Shown: positions 43,308-51,670 of the stretch, piece by piece | Position numbering within the stretch: the first letter of the stretch is position 1 | Layout of the letters: every line of letters starts with the position of its first letter | Assembly: GCA_046262935.1 (NCBI GenBank) | Contig: JBHELT010000074.1 | Span: 1-64,000 of the forward strand | Length of the DNA: 64,000 nucleotides | Direction: 5' to 3' | Source of the DNA: JBHELT01 sp046262935 | GTDB taxonomy: Bacteria > Actinomycetota > CADDZG01 > JAHWKV01 | The notes under the pieces: model-generated | Databases searched by the model: none | Told to the model about the DNA's origin: nothing | Seen by the model: only the letters and a program-made list of their open reading frames with translations | Made by a program: the position numbers and the translations under genes

Positions 43308-44545
43308 GCGGGGGCCCCAACGCTCGATTCGAAAGGTAGGTATCGGCCGGTCTTCTCGAACGCTTCCAGCCTCTCGTCTGCGGGCATGCGAGAGCGGAAT
43401 GTGAATCTGTCGGCGAACTCGGCCAGAGCGGCCAGATCGGTTGCGCCAACATCCATGCGTTGTGCGCCATCGAGAGCCGCCTGCATGCAAGTGATCGCCG
43501 ACTCAGCAATCGCTGTATCAGCAAGTCCATCGACGGCAGCGTCTTTCCACATGTTTGCGGTCGCGGCGGTAGCGCGCTCGGCCCTCTCACCCGCTTCAAC
43601 GTCGTGCAGAAGAACAACCCACGCGGTCACCGCGGCCCGCCAGTACGGCTCTGGGAGAGCGTCGATCATCCTGATCTCCAACCATGCCTTCGGTCGTATC
43701 GGCGGAAAAAGTGTGGTCAAGTGGTAATCGAGATCATCGGGAGTTGGAAAGCCCGTCTCGTGACCATGTTGTATCCAGTTCTTGAAAGTGAAGTTTCGTC
43801 CCGCGTGCCCGAAACGCTCTCCATGTGGCCCGATCAATATCACTTGAGCATTCAAGGCGTAGCGGGCCCAAACGCTAACTGGATCGTCTGATATCTCAAG
43901 CGGCGCAGTCCGTGACGGATCCATACCCTGCCATATCGCCAGGCGATTCGAAGCAACCGCATTCGGTTTCCCATCGATGATGGGTGAATCGGCGAATATC
44001 GCCGACATGACTGGACCCACAAGATGAGCGATGCGGAACTGTTCAACCCGGCGGGACGAGACATCTATGTTGATCTGAAGCGCCGCGGTGTCGCGCATCA
44101 TCCTTCGACCGAGAGGGCCGAAGGAATCGAAACACTCCTCCATCCGGTCGTATCGAGGGGTGTGAATTACGCGCTCGTTTCGCCTCAGAGGATCCACACC
44201 GACGCTGACCATTTCGATCCCACTCGCTGACAGCAGGCCTGCGATATGTGACCGGTCGGTGGCTGCCGCTGCGGTGGCCCTATCGACACTTCCCCTAACG
44301 AGGGTGCTGAGCTCGACCTGCCCGCCCGGCTCATAGGTGATGGCGCCACCCGCAGGGAGCGGTCCCGCCGATCCTAGTATCTGTCTGACGAGGTCGTGGG
44401 GTACCGGGGCGGTCGGGTCCCCCGCCGTGTAAACCAGCCACTCCATCTCGAGCCCAACCCTGGGCGAGTCTGTGGGGACCAAGCACGTCTCCGCCAACCG
44501 GCGATAAACGTCCTTTTCAGCGAGGCTTCTGTGGTTTGAGGGCAT
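43298..44545 (-). CDS. egtA: Glutamate-cysteine ligase (EgtA)
   Basis: ATP-dependent ligase (about 415 aa) making gamma-glutamylcysteine, the sulfur donor used by EgtB. The GCS2-type fold is suggested by VGLEMEWLVYT near the start, MMRDTAALQINIDVS in the centre and PKAWLEIRMIDALPEPYW later. ATG 44545 (MPSNHRSLAEKD) is preferred; TTG 44572 extends it by nine residues. First gene of the ergothioneine operon. No egtC (the gamma-glutamyl hydrolase needed after EgtB) is present in the window. Confidence 0.93.
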   Translation of the reverse strand: MPSNHRSLAEKDVYRRLAETCLVPTDSPRVGLEMEWLVYTAGDPTAPVPHDLVRQILGSAGPLPAGGAITYEPGGQVELSTLVRGSVDRATAAAATDRSHIAGLLSASGIEMVSVGVDPLRRNERVIHTPRYDRMEECFDSFGPLGRRMMRDTAALQINIDVSSRRVEQFRIAHLVGPVMSAIFADSPIIDGKPNAVASNRLAIWQGMDPSRTAPLEISDDPVSVWARYALNAQVILIGPHGERFGHAGRNFTFKNWIQHGHETGFPTPDDLDYHLTTLFPPIRPKAWLEIRMIDALPEPYWRAAVTAWVVLLHDVEAGERAERATAATANMWKDAAVDGLADTAIAESAITCMQAALDGAQRMDVGATDLAALAEFADRFTFRSRMPADERLEAFEKTGRYLPFESSVGAPAWI

Positions 44546-44640
44546 CGGATTGGCCTTGACGAAACAGTCCAAGAACGATACCCGATTCCCTGGTTTAGCA
44601 AGGAGCAGTCCAAAGGCGCACAGTTACCCGCCGGATGGGT

Positions 44641-44646
44641 TAGAAC
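44641..44646 (+). promoter_or_regulatory. Predicted -10 box, leaderless LOG gene
   Basis: TAGAAC, 7 nt, then ATG 44654. Confidence 0.35.
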
Positions 44647-44653
44647 ATCATCG

Positions 44654-45442
44654 ATGGAAAAGACCAATCGAAGACGCAAGGGCCGGATCCTTGAACGCAG
44701 TAGCGAACATGCCGAAACGTCCGACGAAAAACTGCTTGAGCGTCGAGACCCGACCTTCACCGACACAGATCCATGGCGAGCGCTTCGGATACTCTCGGAA
44801 TTCGTAGAAGGGTTCCAAGCGTTCGCCCACATCCCGCTAGCGATCAGTGTCTTCGGCTCGGCCCGCGTTGTCGAACAGGACCCGTATTACGACGTCGCTC
44901 GCCGGGTCGGAGCTGCCCTGGCGGACGCCGGCTACGCAGTGATCACTGGCGGTGGCCCTGGGATCATGGAGGCAGCCAACAAGGGCTGCAAGGAGGCCGG
45001 GGGTCTCTCCATCGGATGCAACATCGAACTTCCCTTCGAACAGAAGATGAACGCATATGTCGATCTTGGGGTCGACTTCAATTACTTCTTCGCTCGAAAG
45101 ATGATGTTCGTTAAGTACTCAGAAGGATTCGTGGTGTTCCCGGGCGGATACGGAACCTTGGACGAGTTGTTCGAAGCGGTGACCCTTATCCAAACCGGCA
45201 AGGTTTATCACTTCCCGGTCATATTGTTCGGTTCGGCTTATTGGGCTGGTCTGATCGATTGGCTGAAGGACAAGCCGCTCGGTGAGGGCAAGATCTACGC
45301 CGAAGACCTCGAATATCTGCGCATCACCGACGATGTCGCCGAAGTTGTAGCGACCATCGATGAAGCACTCGCGGCCAGGGCTCATGAGACGACGACCGAA
45401 ACGCCCGACCACGTAAGGCCCGACAAATCAGATGCGCAATAG
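44654..45442 (+). CDS. LOG family protein (nucleoside 5'-monophosphate phosphoribohydrolase-like)
   Basis: A 262-aa Rossmann-fold protein. VFGSARV, GGGPGIMEAANKGCKEAGG and PGGYGTLDELFE are the LOG/TIGR00730 signatures, including the PGGxGTxxE catalytic loop. Characterised members cleave ribose 5'-phosphate from cytokinin nucleotides or other nucleoside monophosphates. The N-terminal 50 residues are basic and probably disordered. A strong hairpin at 45539-45567 follows the gene. Confidence 0.9.
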   Translation: MEKTNRRRKGRILERSSEHAETSDEKLLERRDPTFTDTDPWRALRILSEFVEGFQAFAHIPLAISVFGSARVVEQDPYYDVARRVGAALADAGYAVITGGGPGIMEAANKGCKEAGGLSIGCNIELPFEQKMNAYVDLGVDFNYFFARKMMFVKYSEGFVVFPGGYGTLDELFEAVTLIQTGKVYHFPVILFGSAYWAGLIDWLKDKPLGEGKIYAEDLEYLRITDDVAEVVATIDEALAARAHETTTETPDHVRPDKSDAQ

Positions 45443-45538
45443 ATCCGCGTCCGGCGGCGCATAAGGTGTAGGCGGCGTTACCGTCCAATCCGAACGTTGA
45501 TACGTCCTGGACCGCGAAATTGCTGGAACGGAATTAAA

Positions 45539-45567
45539 GAAGAGGCGCCCACGAGGGACGCCTCTTC
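45539..45567. terminator. Bidirectional terminator between converging genes
   Basis: GAAGAGGCG pairs perfectly with CGCCTCTTC over an 11-nt loop, in the 140-bp gap between the stops of the LOG gene and the LPFTG protein gene. Neither side has a long T-run, but position and symmetry favour termination in both directions. Confidence 0.65.
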
Positions 45568-45584
45568 CTTATTCTTCGAAATGA

Positions 45585-46934
45585 TTAGTCGAACAAGTAT
45601 CCGTCCCATCCGGCACCGAACAGGTCACGTTCGGCAACTTCGACCGCTGCGATCTTTTCGGCCCCCGGCATCGAAACGACCACTCTTGCGGAACCTGCAG
45701 CCAGTGCCCGTCTCCTGCGGCTCGACCTCTCCAGAGCTACACCAGCGATCAGCAGCATCAGTGCGAGTTCGAGTTGCAGCTTGGCATCGATCCCGGTGAA
45801 CGGAAGTGCCCTTGTGAATGAGACACCGAGCACCGAGGTTGGCTTTGGACTCTTGGTGAAACTCTCACCAAGAACGCTGGTGCAATCAGTGATTTGATCG
45901 AACACCTTGGTTGAAGAGTTCCCGCCCGGGTTGACCGATGATGCAGAGATCGAGTGGGGACCATCATTGGCGAAGGTCTCCGCTATCGTCTGCGATTGGC
46001 CAGCTGCCAGGGTTATCGTTTGGGCGACGCCATCCAGCGAGACCGTGAATGTGCGGGATGCCGCCGAGTTGCTGTTCAACAGCAGGACGTTAGCCGTGCG
46101 GCTCGTGCAGCTCACAGATCCGATCGAAAGCGTCGAGCCGAACGTGGGCGTTTCGTGCGAGCAATCCAGCTTCGGGAACGTCTTCGACTTCGTGTTACCG
46201 CTAGTTGTAACGGTGATCGTGTGCGAAGCATCTGATGGCACGGTGAAAGTCATAGTCCTGGATGCACCTGCCGCTAGCGAAACCGTGCTTGCACTCTCCC
46301 AGTCCGGAGTGATGGTGAAAGAACGAGTTGTCGCTGCGTTCTCATTCTTGAAAGTCACCGAAAGCGTCCTGCTGTCGCAATCGACCGAGCCGATGGAAAT
46401 CTTGGAACCCTTCACCTCCGAAGTTGATGGCGAAGAACATCCAGTGTGAGCAGGGTTCGTCCTTGCTATCCCATGGTTTCCGTCACATTCGTAACCATTG
46501 TTGTGATCACTGGGGCCTGGGTATTGGCCTGGAGGGTTCTTGTCATCAGCGTTGCCAACACAACCCGCGCAGGGTTTGCCGGTTGAAATCCCACCGCCGT
46601 TGCCATTACCGGACTGGCCATCGGGGCATGTGTTCGTGTAGGGCCCCGCAGGAGTTGAGTTGGCGCCGCTGCCCGTCCCGCTGTTGCCCGACGGATCACC
46701 ATTGCACTTGGTGGTATCGCTGTGATCGGAAGACGAGGATGCGGATGTCTGCGACGAAAGCGCATCGCTAGCGGACAGGGTGGTGTCTTGGGACCGGTGG
46801 CCCTGGGACTTGTCCGAGCGGTGCTCGCTGCTCGAGCCACCCGCGGCGGCGAACCCTTGAAAGCCCACCGAGATCATCAGGATCAGTGCCAATACTGTTG
46901 CGGCGCCGACTTTGCGTAGAAGCTGTACGAGCAT
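45585..46934 (-). CDS. Secreted surface protein with LPXTG-like anchor (LPFTG)
   Basis: A 449-aa exported protein. The signal peptide (VLALILMISVGFQGFAAAGG) leads a Ser/Asn/Gly-rich low-complexity part with several cysteines. Two Ig-like repeats follow, each with GSVxCxSRT and TxTVSLAAGxSRT patterns (about 190-350). LPFTG lies at 377-381, then one hydrophobic segment (LELALMLLIAGVAL) and SSRRRR. A further 40 residues come after the basic stop-transfer stretch and end WDGYLFD, which is unusual for sortase substrates. No sortase gene is nearby. AGGGGAG precedes ATG 46934. Confidence 0.8.
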   Translation of the reverse strand: MLVQLLRKVGAATVLALILMISVGFQGFAAAGGSSSEHRSDKSQGHRSQDTTLSASDALSSQTSASSSSDHSDTTKCNGDPSGNSGTGSGANSTPAGPYTNTCPDGQSGNGNGGGISTGKPCAGCVGNADDKNPPGQYPGPSDHNNGYECDGNHGIARTNPAHTGCSSPSTSEVKGSKISIGSVDCDSRTLSVTFKNENAATTRSFTITPDWESASTVSLAAGASRTMTFTVPSDASHTITVTTSGNTKSKTFPKLDCSHETPTFGSTLSIGSVSCTSRTANVLLLNSNSAASRTFTVSLDGVAQTITLAAGQSQTIAETFANDGPHSISASSVNPGGNSSTKVFDQITDCTSVLGESFTKSPKPTSVLGVSFTRALPFTGIDAKLQLELALMLLIAGVALERSSRRRRALAAGSARVVVSMPGAEKIAAVEVAERDLFGAGWDGYLFD

Positions 46935-47259
46935 CTGGTCTCCCCTGTCCTAGAGCGGCCGGGTTCACCATTAAGCTCGCCGCTGCCCATTAGGTGACCA
47001 GATTCAGGCAGCGGGTCAAAGCTTCCGCGGTAACTTCCTTACGAAGCACCAACGTATTTCGTGCACTCATGTTACGGCCTCGACCACGCTAAGTGCAATA
47101 GTTATCTCGTAGAGCGTTTGGGTTAGTCTGCCCTTGAGCACAATCTTGGACCTATTTGTGCTGTTCGCGGTGATTTCAGCGATTCCGAAAAGATTTTCGT
47201 GCGCCCTCTGCCTGCAACCCGACCACGCTTCGAGAGCGCTAAGAAACACGCGCCAGGGA
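46935..47259 (-). promoter_or_regulatory. 325-bp leader/promoter region with a possible start-site switch
   Basis: On the minus strand a hairpin CGCTGCC/GGCAGCG (46981-47013) holds CTGGTC in its loop. GACCAG directly before the ATG of the surface-protein gene is complementary to that loop. Pairing would cover the ribosome-binding site. No riboswitch class was recognised. The rest of the gap has no convincing gene. Confidence 0.3.
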
Positions 47260-48228
47260 TCATTCGCTATCCATAGCGTCGATCGCGAACCAGCCTCCGT
47301 CGGGCTTTTCAACTGCCAGGCATAGCAACCAACCGGTGGCTCCTACTGGCGGGAACCAATACCAACGCGATCGACTCGCCTCATCGAAAAGATCTCGACC
47401 GTCGATCGGCCATTCGAGATCGAAAACGCTCGCCAGCGCCCACCAAGTTCCGAATCTGCCCGAAGCCGCTCCCCGTCGCCTTCCGTGAGCACCGCCATTC
47501 GCCGCGGCCCAGGCCATCGTCGTTGCAGCTTCCTGGAAAGAGGTCTCGACCAAACGTCGGGGGCCATCCAGAGACGAGACCCAATTGGACAAGTCGCCAT
47601 TGCCTGTCGAAACGCAAGCCTGCCCATTGGAACTCGAGACCCATTCGGCGACGAGTGCTAGTAAGGCCTCTTCGACGTCGGGAGAAGGAACGTCAACCTG
47701 GAATCTGCCCCCAGCTCGCGCCGCTCCGCCGTCCTGCGATCCGACCAAGGCGGGGGCCTGCACCTCAACCGCATCGGACTTATAGGTCGCCAGTGGATAG
47801 TCCTCCCAATCGAGCAGCCTGCCAGGCAGCTCGAGAACCTCAAGCGCATCACGCGCGCTATCGGTAAGGTCCTCTCCCCTGATCACACGTTCGGCGGCGA
47901 AAACGCCAAGGACCGTTGGGTCCTTGATCCACCCGGCCACTTCGTCATATCGATGGGTCGAAGCCGCGACTTCGGTAAGGGGGCCGAGGGCGAAGCGGCC
48001 TGCGTCGGCAGTCATGACCTTGCCCGCGAATTCTCCCGGTGCCTGCAGAGCCAGCCGGTATTCGACATGTTCGGCGATCGGCCACAGCTGCTTGCCCCGC
48101 TCGGTCTCCGCGCGGCACCGAGCCGCTAGGTCTTCGAGAGTTTCCCATTGTCTTGCATCACACAATGCGTCGATCCGCAGCAGAAGAGGATTCGGCTCCG
48201 CAGCGACGATCAGATCGTCTAGGTCCAA
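47260..48228 (-). CDS. Hypothetical protein (about 322 aa)
   Basis: A soluble protein of no family I recognise. TTG 48228 (LDLDDLIVAAEPN) is preferred: AGGGG precedes it and it lies 19 bp after the gabT stop; the longer frame enters gabT. Alpha-helical N-terminal half (RIDALCDARQWETLEDLAARC), then an Ala/Trp-rich C-terminal half (TMAWAAANGGAHGRRRG, GTWWALASVFDLEWP). It is the last gene of the glpX-exonuclease-gabT run, so it is probably cotranscribed. Confidence 0.65.
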   Translation of the reverse strand: MDLDDLIVAAEPNPLLLRIDALCDARQWETLEDLAARCRAETERGKQLWPIAEHVEYRLALQAPGEFAGKVMTADAGRFALGPLTEVAASTHRYDEVAGWIKDPTVLGVFAAERVIRGEDLTDSARDALEVLELPGRLLDWEDYPLATYKSDAVEVQAPALVGSQDGGAARAGGRFQVDVPSPDVEEALLALVAEWVSSSNGQACVSTGNGDLSNWVSSLDGPRRLVETSFQEAATTMAWAAANGGAHGRRRGAASGRFGTWWALASVFDLEWPIDGRDLFDEASRSRWYWFPPVGATGWLLCLAVEKPDGGWFAIDAMDSE

Positions 48229-48247
48229 GCTCGAACCCCTGGTCCGG

Positions 48248-49504
48248 TCAATCTCTGAGCGCTGCTTCAAAAACGTCGAAGGTCTCATCGAGTTGGTCAT
48301 CCGAGATCACGAGCGGCATGAGATGCCTGATCACATCGCCTTTCGGCCCAGCGGTCATCGCCAATACCCCGGCCTCAAGGCTTCTATTGATCACACGTCG
48401 AGCTTTGTCCCCAGAGCCGAACTCAACCCCGATCATCGCACCCAAACCACGGATGGACGAGATCGATGACCCGCCCGAGGCAAGCGCCCCCCAACCCTGC
48501 TCGAGGCGAGCGCCTATGTCGCGAGCACGCGCAACCAGATCTTGATCCTTCATCACATCGAGCACTGCCAATGCCGCCGCGCAAGCTACTGGATTGCCAA
48601 CATAGGTGCCCCCTAACGCATTCGGCACGAGTGCGTCCATGAAACGGGGGTCGCCCACGATCGCCGAAAGCGGGAGACCGGCCGCGATGGACTTTCCAAG
48701 GACGACAAGATGCGGACGGATCCCGCTTTGCTCACTGGCCAGGAACGAGCCTGTTCTTCCGTAACCAGACTGGATCTCATCGGCGATGAACACCACGTTC
48801 GCGCGCTCGCAAAGATCGAAGAGAGATTCCAACAATCCCTTCGCTGGCGGCACGAAGCCACCTTCACCCTGGATCGGCTCGATGATCAAACCACCGATCT
48901 CGTTGCTCTGTATCAATCCAGAAACGACCTCGAGGCATCGCTCGACCTCGGAATCGTGGGCGGCGTACGGGGCTCGATAAACCTCGGGTGCGAATGGACC
49001 GAATCCGGCTTTGTATGGCACGTCCCTTCCGGTGAGCGAAAGCGCCATCAGGGTCCTGCCATGAAATGCATTTTCGAAGCAGATGATCCCGGTCTTACCC
49101 GTTGCTCCTTTCGCTACCTTGATCGCGTTCTCAACCGCTTCGGCCCCCGAGTTGAAGAACCCGGCTTTGCGCCCTCCACCGCACATATCCGACAACCGCC
49201 CCGCTAGCTGCAGGTATGACTCATACGGCGATATCGAGAAGTCTGTGTGGGTGAATCTCGAAACCTGCTCGTTGATGGCCGAGACGACATGCGGATGGGA
49301 ATGACCAACAACCAGGCAGCCGACCCCACCGATGAAATCGATAAAGCGGTTGCCATCAACATCTTCTACAACGGCGCCCTCGCCTCGTTCGATGAAAACC
49401 TGTCCACCTGGAACAAGTGGGTGCGCTATCGACTCACGGGCCTGCACGGACAAGGTTCTTGAGCGCGGGCCGGGGACCTCGGTAACGAGCCTGATCGAAC
49501 CCAT
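48248..49504 (-). CDS. gabT: Class III aminotransferase, 4-aminobutyrate transaminase-like
   Basis: A 418-aa PLP enzyme. FIDFIGGVGCLVVGHSHPHV, NSGAEAVENAIKVAKGATGK, VFIADEIQSGYGRTG (PLP Asp) and VVLGKSIAAGLPLSAIVG (Schiff-base Lys) mark the acetylornithine/GABA transaminase group; gene length and the LPLSA context resemble GabT more than ArgD. It would convert 4-aminobutyrate to succinate semialdehyde, but ornithine-type substrates remain possible. Its start abuts the exonuclease stop at 49504. Confidence 0.85.
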   Translation of the reverse strand: MGSIRLVTEVPGPRSRTLSVQARESIAHPLVPGGQVFIERGEGAVVEDVDGNRFIDFIGGVGCLVVGHSHPHVVSAINEQVSRFTHTDFSISPYESYLQLAGRLSDMCGGGRKAGFFNSGAEAVENAIKVAKGATGKTGIICFENAFHGRTLMALSLTGRDVPYKAGFGPFAPEVYRAPYAAHDSEVERCLEVVSGLIQSNEIGGLIIEPIQGEGGFVPPAKGLLESLFDLCERANVVFIADEIQSGYGRTGSFLASEQSGIRPHLVVLGKSIAAGLPLSAIVGDPRFMDALVPNALGGTYVGNPVACAAALAVLDVMKDQDLVARARDIGARLEQGWGALASGGSSISSIRGLGAMIGVEFGSGDKARRVINRSLEAGVLAMTAGPKGDVIRHLMPLVISDDQLDETFDVFEAALRD

Positions 49505-50379
49505 CAGCCCTCTAACGCTTTCAACAACCGGCTGACGGGTCCAGAGAGTCCATATCCCCTGGCCGATCCAACGACATCCGGATCGGTGGGCTTCCTGCTG
49601 CGGGTTAGGTCAACGACGGGGATGGGCAGGTCCGAAGATATGAGAACCACGTTCACGGCCCTATCGAGATAATCGAGGGACCGCTTGACCTTCGCAAGGG
49701 GACCCGAGACCCCATGATCAGCGGTCATCGCAGCCTCGACGACCGCTTCGAGGCTGCCATATTTCGAGATCAGGAACGCCGCACTTTTCTCCCCAACCCC
49801 GGGAACACCTGGCAGCCCATCGGATGGATCGCCGCGCAGGATCGCGAAGTCGCCGTAAGCCCGCCCCGGGATCCCGTATTTCTTTGCGATCAACTCCTCT
49901 GTGATCGTCTCCACCTGACTCACGCCTCGCTTTGGGTAAAGGATGCAAACATCGGGGTCTCGCACCAGTTGGAACAGATCGCGATCTCCCGAAACGATCT
50001 CAACACGGCCAGTTGCTCTTGCCGCCAGCGTTCCGATCACGTCTTCTGCTTCGTAGTCGGCTAAGCCAACCACAGAGACGCCGCATCGCTCCACAAGATC
50101 GAAGATCACGGGGATCTGGGCGTCGAGGTCCGGGGTCGGGTCGAGGTCGAGCCTGTGGGTTTTGTAGGTTTCGATCAGATCGACACGCCACTGCGGCCGC
50201 CAGGCTTCGTCGGTTGCACAGGCGATCGAAGAAGGGTCGCGATCGGCAACAAGCTTAGTGAGCATATCGATGAAGCCATGCGCGGCGTTCATCGGCATAC
50301 CGCTCGGGGACCTCACGGTGTCGGGCATGGAAAAGAATGCCCTATATATGAGGCTCGACGCATCAACGAGAAGCGTCAG
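49504..50379 (-). CDS. 5'-3' exonuclease (flap endonuclease / Pol I N-domain type)
   Basis: A stand-alone nuclease resembling the 5'-3' exonuclease domain of DNA polymerase I. VGLADYEAEDVIGTLA and VSGDRDLFQLV carry metal-binding acids, and ILRGDPSDGLPGVPGVGEKSA is the helix-3-turn/HhH region. The first ATG (50328) gives MPDTVRSPSGM and would lose LLVDASSLIYRAFF, which holds the first conserved Asp. That stretch is encoded upstream in frame, with no ATG, GTG or TTG after the stop that closes the frame. CTG 50379, 4 nt after the glpX stop, is therefore taken as the start (291 aa). Confidence 0.85.
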   Translation of the reverse strand: MTLLVDASSLIYRAFFSMPDTVRSPSGMPMNAAHGFIDMLTKLVADRDPSSIACATDEAWRPQWRVDLIETYKTHRLDLDPTPDLDAQIPVIFDLVERCGVSVVGLADYEAEDVIGTLAARATGRVEIVSGDRDLFQLVRDPDVCILYPKRGVSQVETITEELIAKKYGIPGRAYGDFAILRGDPSDGLPGVPGVGEKSAAFLISKYGSLEAVVEAAMTADHGVSGPLAKVKRSLDYLDRAVNVVLISSDLPIPVVDLTRSRKPTDPDVVGSARGYGLSGPVSRLLKALEG

Positions 50380-50383
50380 GGGC

Positions 50384-51397
50384 TCAGTCGTACTTGATCT
50401 CCGAAAAACTCATGAGTTTTTGCCAGTGATGATCTGAAGAGATTGTTCTGATCGTCCCACTTCGACTCCGCATTACTATCGATTGCGTCGAAGCGCCGTC
50501 TCCTCTGTATCTAACGCCTTGAAGAAGTTCGCCGTCGGTGATCCCAGTCGCGGCGAACCAGCAGTCACCGGTCACCAGATCGTCGGTTGTGAGGACTCGA
50601 TCTAGGTCGTATCCCTGATCGATCGCCGCTTGGCGCTCTTCGTCGTTTCGGGTCCACAACCTGCCTTGGATCATGCCCCCAAGACTCTTGATGGCAGCCG
50701 CGGCGATAACGCCTTCCGGCGTACCACCTATCCCGAGCAGAAGATCGACGCCGGTCCCCGGTTTTGCAGCCGATATGGCAGCGGCAACGTCGCCATCGCT
50801 TATGAGCTTGATGCGTGCCCCTGCCGCCCTTACCTCCTTGATGATGCCTGCATGTCGGTCACGGTCAAGTACCACAACGGTCAGGTCTTCGACGTCTGAG
50901 CCCTTGCCCTTCGCAACACGTTTGAGATTGTTCGAGATCGGAGCAGCCAGATCGATGAGGTCCGCCGCCTCGGGCCCGGTCGCGATCTTCTCCATATATA
51001 CGCAAGGGCCGGGGTTGAACATGGTTCCGTCTTCTGAAACCGCGATCACTGCGAGTGCGCCACCTTGACCTCGTGATGTCAAACCGGTCCCATCGATCGG
51101 GTCGACTGCCACATCCACTCTTGGCGCGTCGCCGGTTCCCACACGTTCGCCGTTGTAGAGCATGGGGGCCTCGTCCTTCTCGCCCTCGCCTATCACCACA
51201 ACGCCATCCATCTGTACGGTCGCGATCATCAAACGCATCGCATCGACGGCAGCCTGGTCGGCTCCCTCTTTGTCGCCACGGCCCATCCAACGTCCGGCAG
51301 CCAGAGCAGCCGCCTCGGTAACTCTCACTAGTTCCATGCCAAGGTTGCGCTCGGGACCTGTGGTTACCCCGGGTGGAGTCTGTTCGGTGGTTGCCAT
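50384..51397 (-). CDS. glpX: Class II fructose-1,6-bisphosphatase (GlpX)
   Basis: Gluconeogenic phosphatase (337 aa) converting fructose 1,6-bisphosphate to fructose 6-phosphate with divalent metal. VVIGEGEKDEAPMLYNGE, VDVAVDPIDGT (metal site) and GIGGTPEGVIAAAAIK are characteristic of GlpX, the usual enzyme in actinobacteria. First gene of a minus-strand run with the exonuclease and gabT. A repeat array lies directly upstream (51422-51654). Confidence 0.95.
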   Translation of the reverse strand: MATTEQTPPGVTTGPERNLGMELVRVTEAAALAAGRWMGRGDKEGADQAAVDAMRLMIATVQMDGVVVIGEGEKDEAPMLYNGERVGTGDAPRVDVAVDPIDGTGLTSRGQGGALAVIAVSEDGTMFNPGPCVYMEKIATGPEAADLIDLAAPISNNLKRVAKGKGSDVEDLTVVVLDRDRHAGIIKEVRAAGARIKLISDGDVAAAISAAKPGTGVDLLLGIGGTPEGVIAAAAIKSLGGMIQGRLWTRNDEERQAAIDQGYDLDRVLTTDDLVTGDCWFAATGITDGELLQGVRYRGDGASTQSIVMRSRSGTIRTISSDHHWQKLMSFSEIKYD

Positions 51398-51421
51398 ATC
51401 CGCTCATCCTAACCCCGGTTT

Positions 51422-51654
51422 GATCTCGGGGGTTTCGCAGCTTCTGGCGCGCCTTGGTCTTAACCGGACGGTAGTTGCTACACCCCCGAACCCCCCGTTT
51501 GATCTCGGGGGTTTCGCAGCTTCTGGCGCGCCGTGGTCTTAACCGGACGGTAGTTGCTACACCCCCGAACCCCCCGTTTGATCTCGGGGGTTTCGCAGCT
51601 TCTGGCGCGCCTTGGTCTTAAATGAACAGGGCTGCTACACCCCGAACCCCCCAT
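51422..51654 (+). repeat. 79-bp family repeat, three tandem copies
   Basis: Copies start at 51422, 51501 and 51580 (exactly 79 bp apart). The first two differ by about one base; the third has diverged in the middle (AAATGAACAGGGCTGC). Each opens with GATCTCGGGGGTTTCGCAGC and ends with ACCCCCGAACCCCCCGTTT. It fills the gap between the starts of glpX and the MFS gene, so it lies over or near both promoters. Confidence 0.9.
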
Positions 51655-51670
51655 CTGCGACAATCACCCG

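Noticed and set aside
46935..47060. c-di-AMP or c-di-GMP riboswitch in the surface-protein leader
   Set aside because: The consensus core elements of either class could not be found; only a simple hairpin is supported.
47067..47312. 81-aa minus-strand open frame upstream of the surface-protein gene
   Set aside because: It begins inside the hypothetical gene at 47260, lacks a ribosome-binding site and matches nothing.
47945..48545. Long antisense open frames across gabT and the hypothetical gene
   Set aside because: They are shadows caused by GC-rich codon use; the minus-strand frames carry the conserved motifs.
40891..51654. 79-bp repeats as a CRISPR array
   Set aside because: Units are directly adjacent with no variable spacers, are longer than CRISPR repeats, and no cas genes are nearby.
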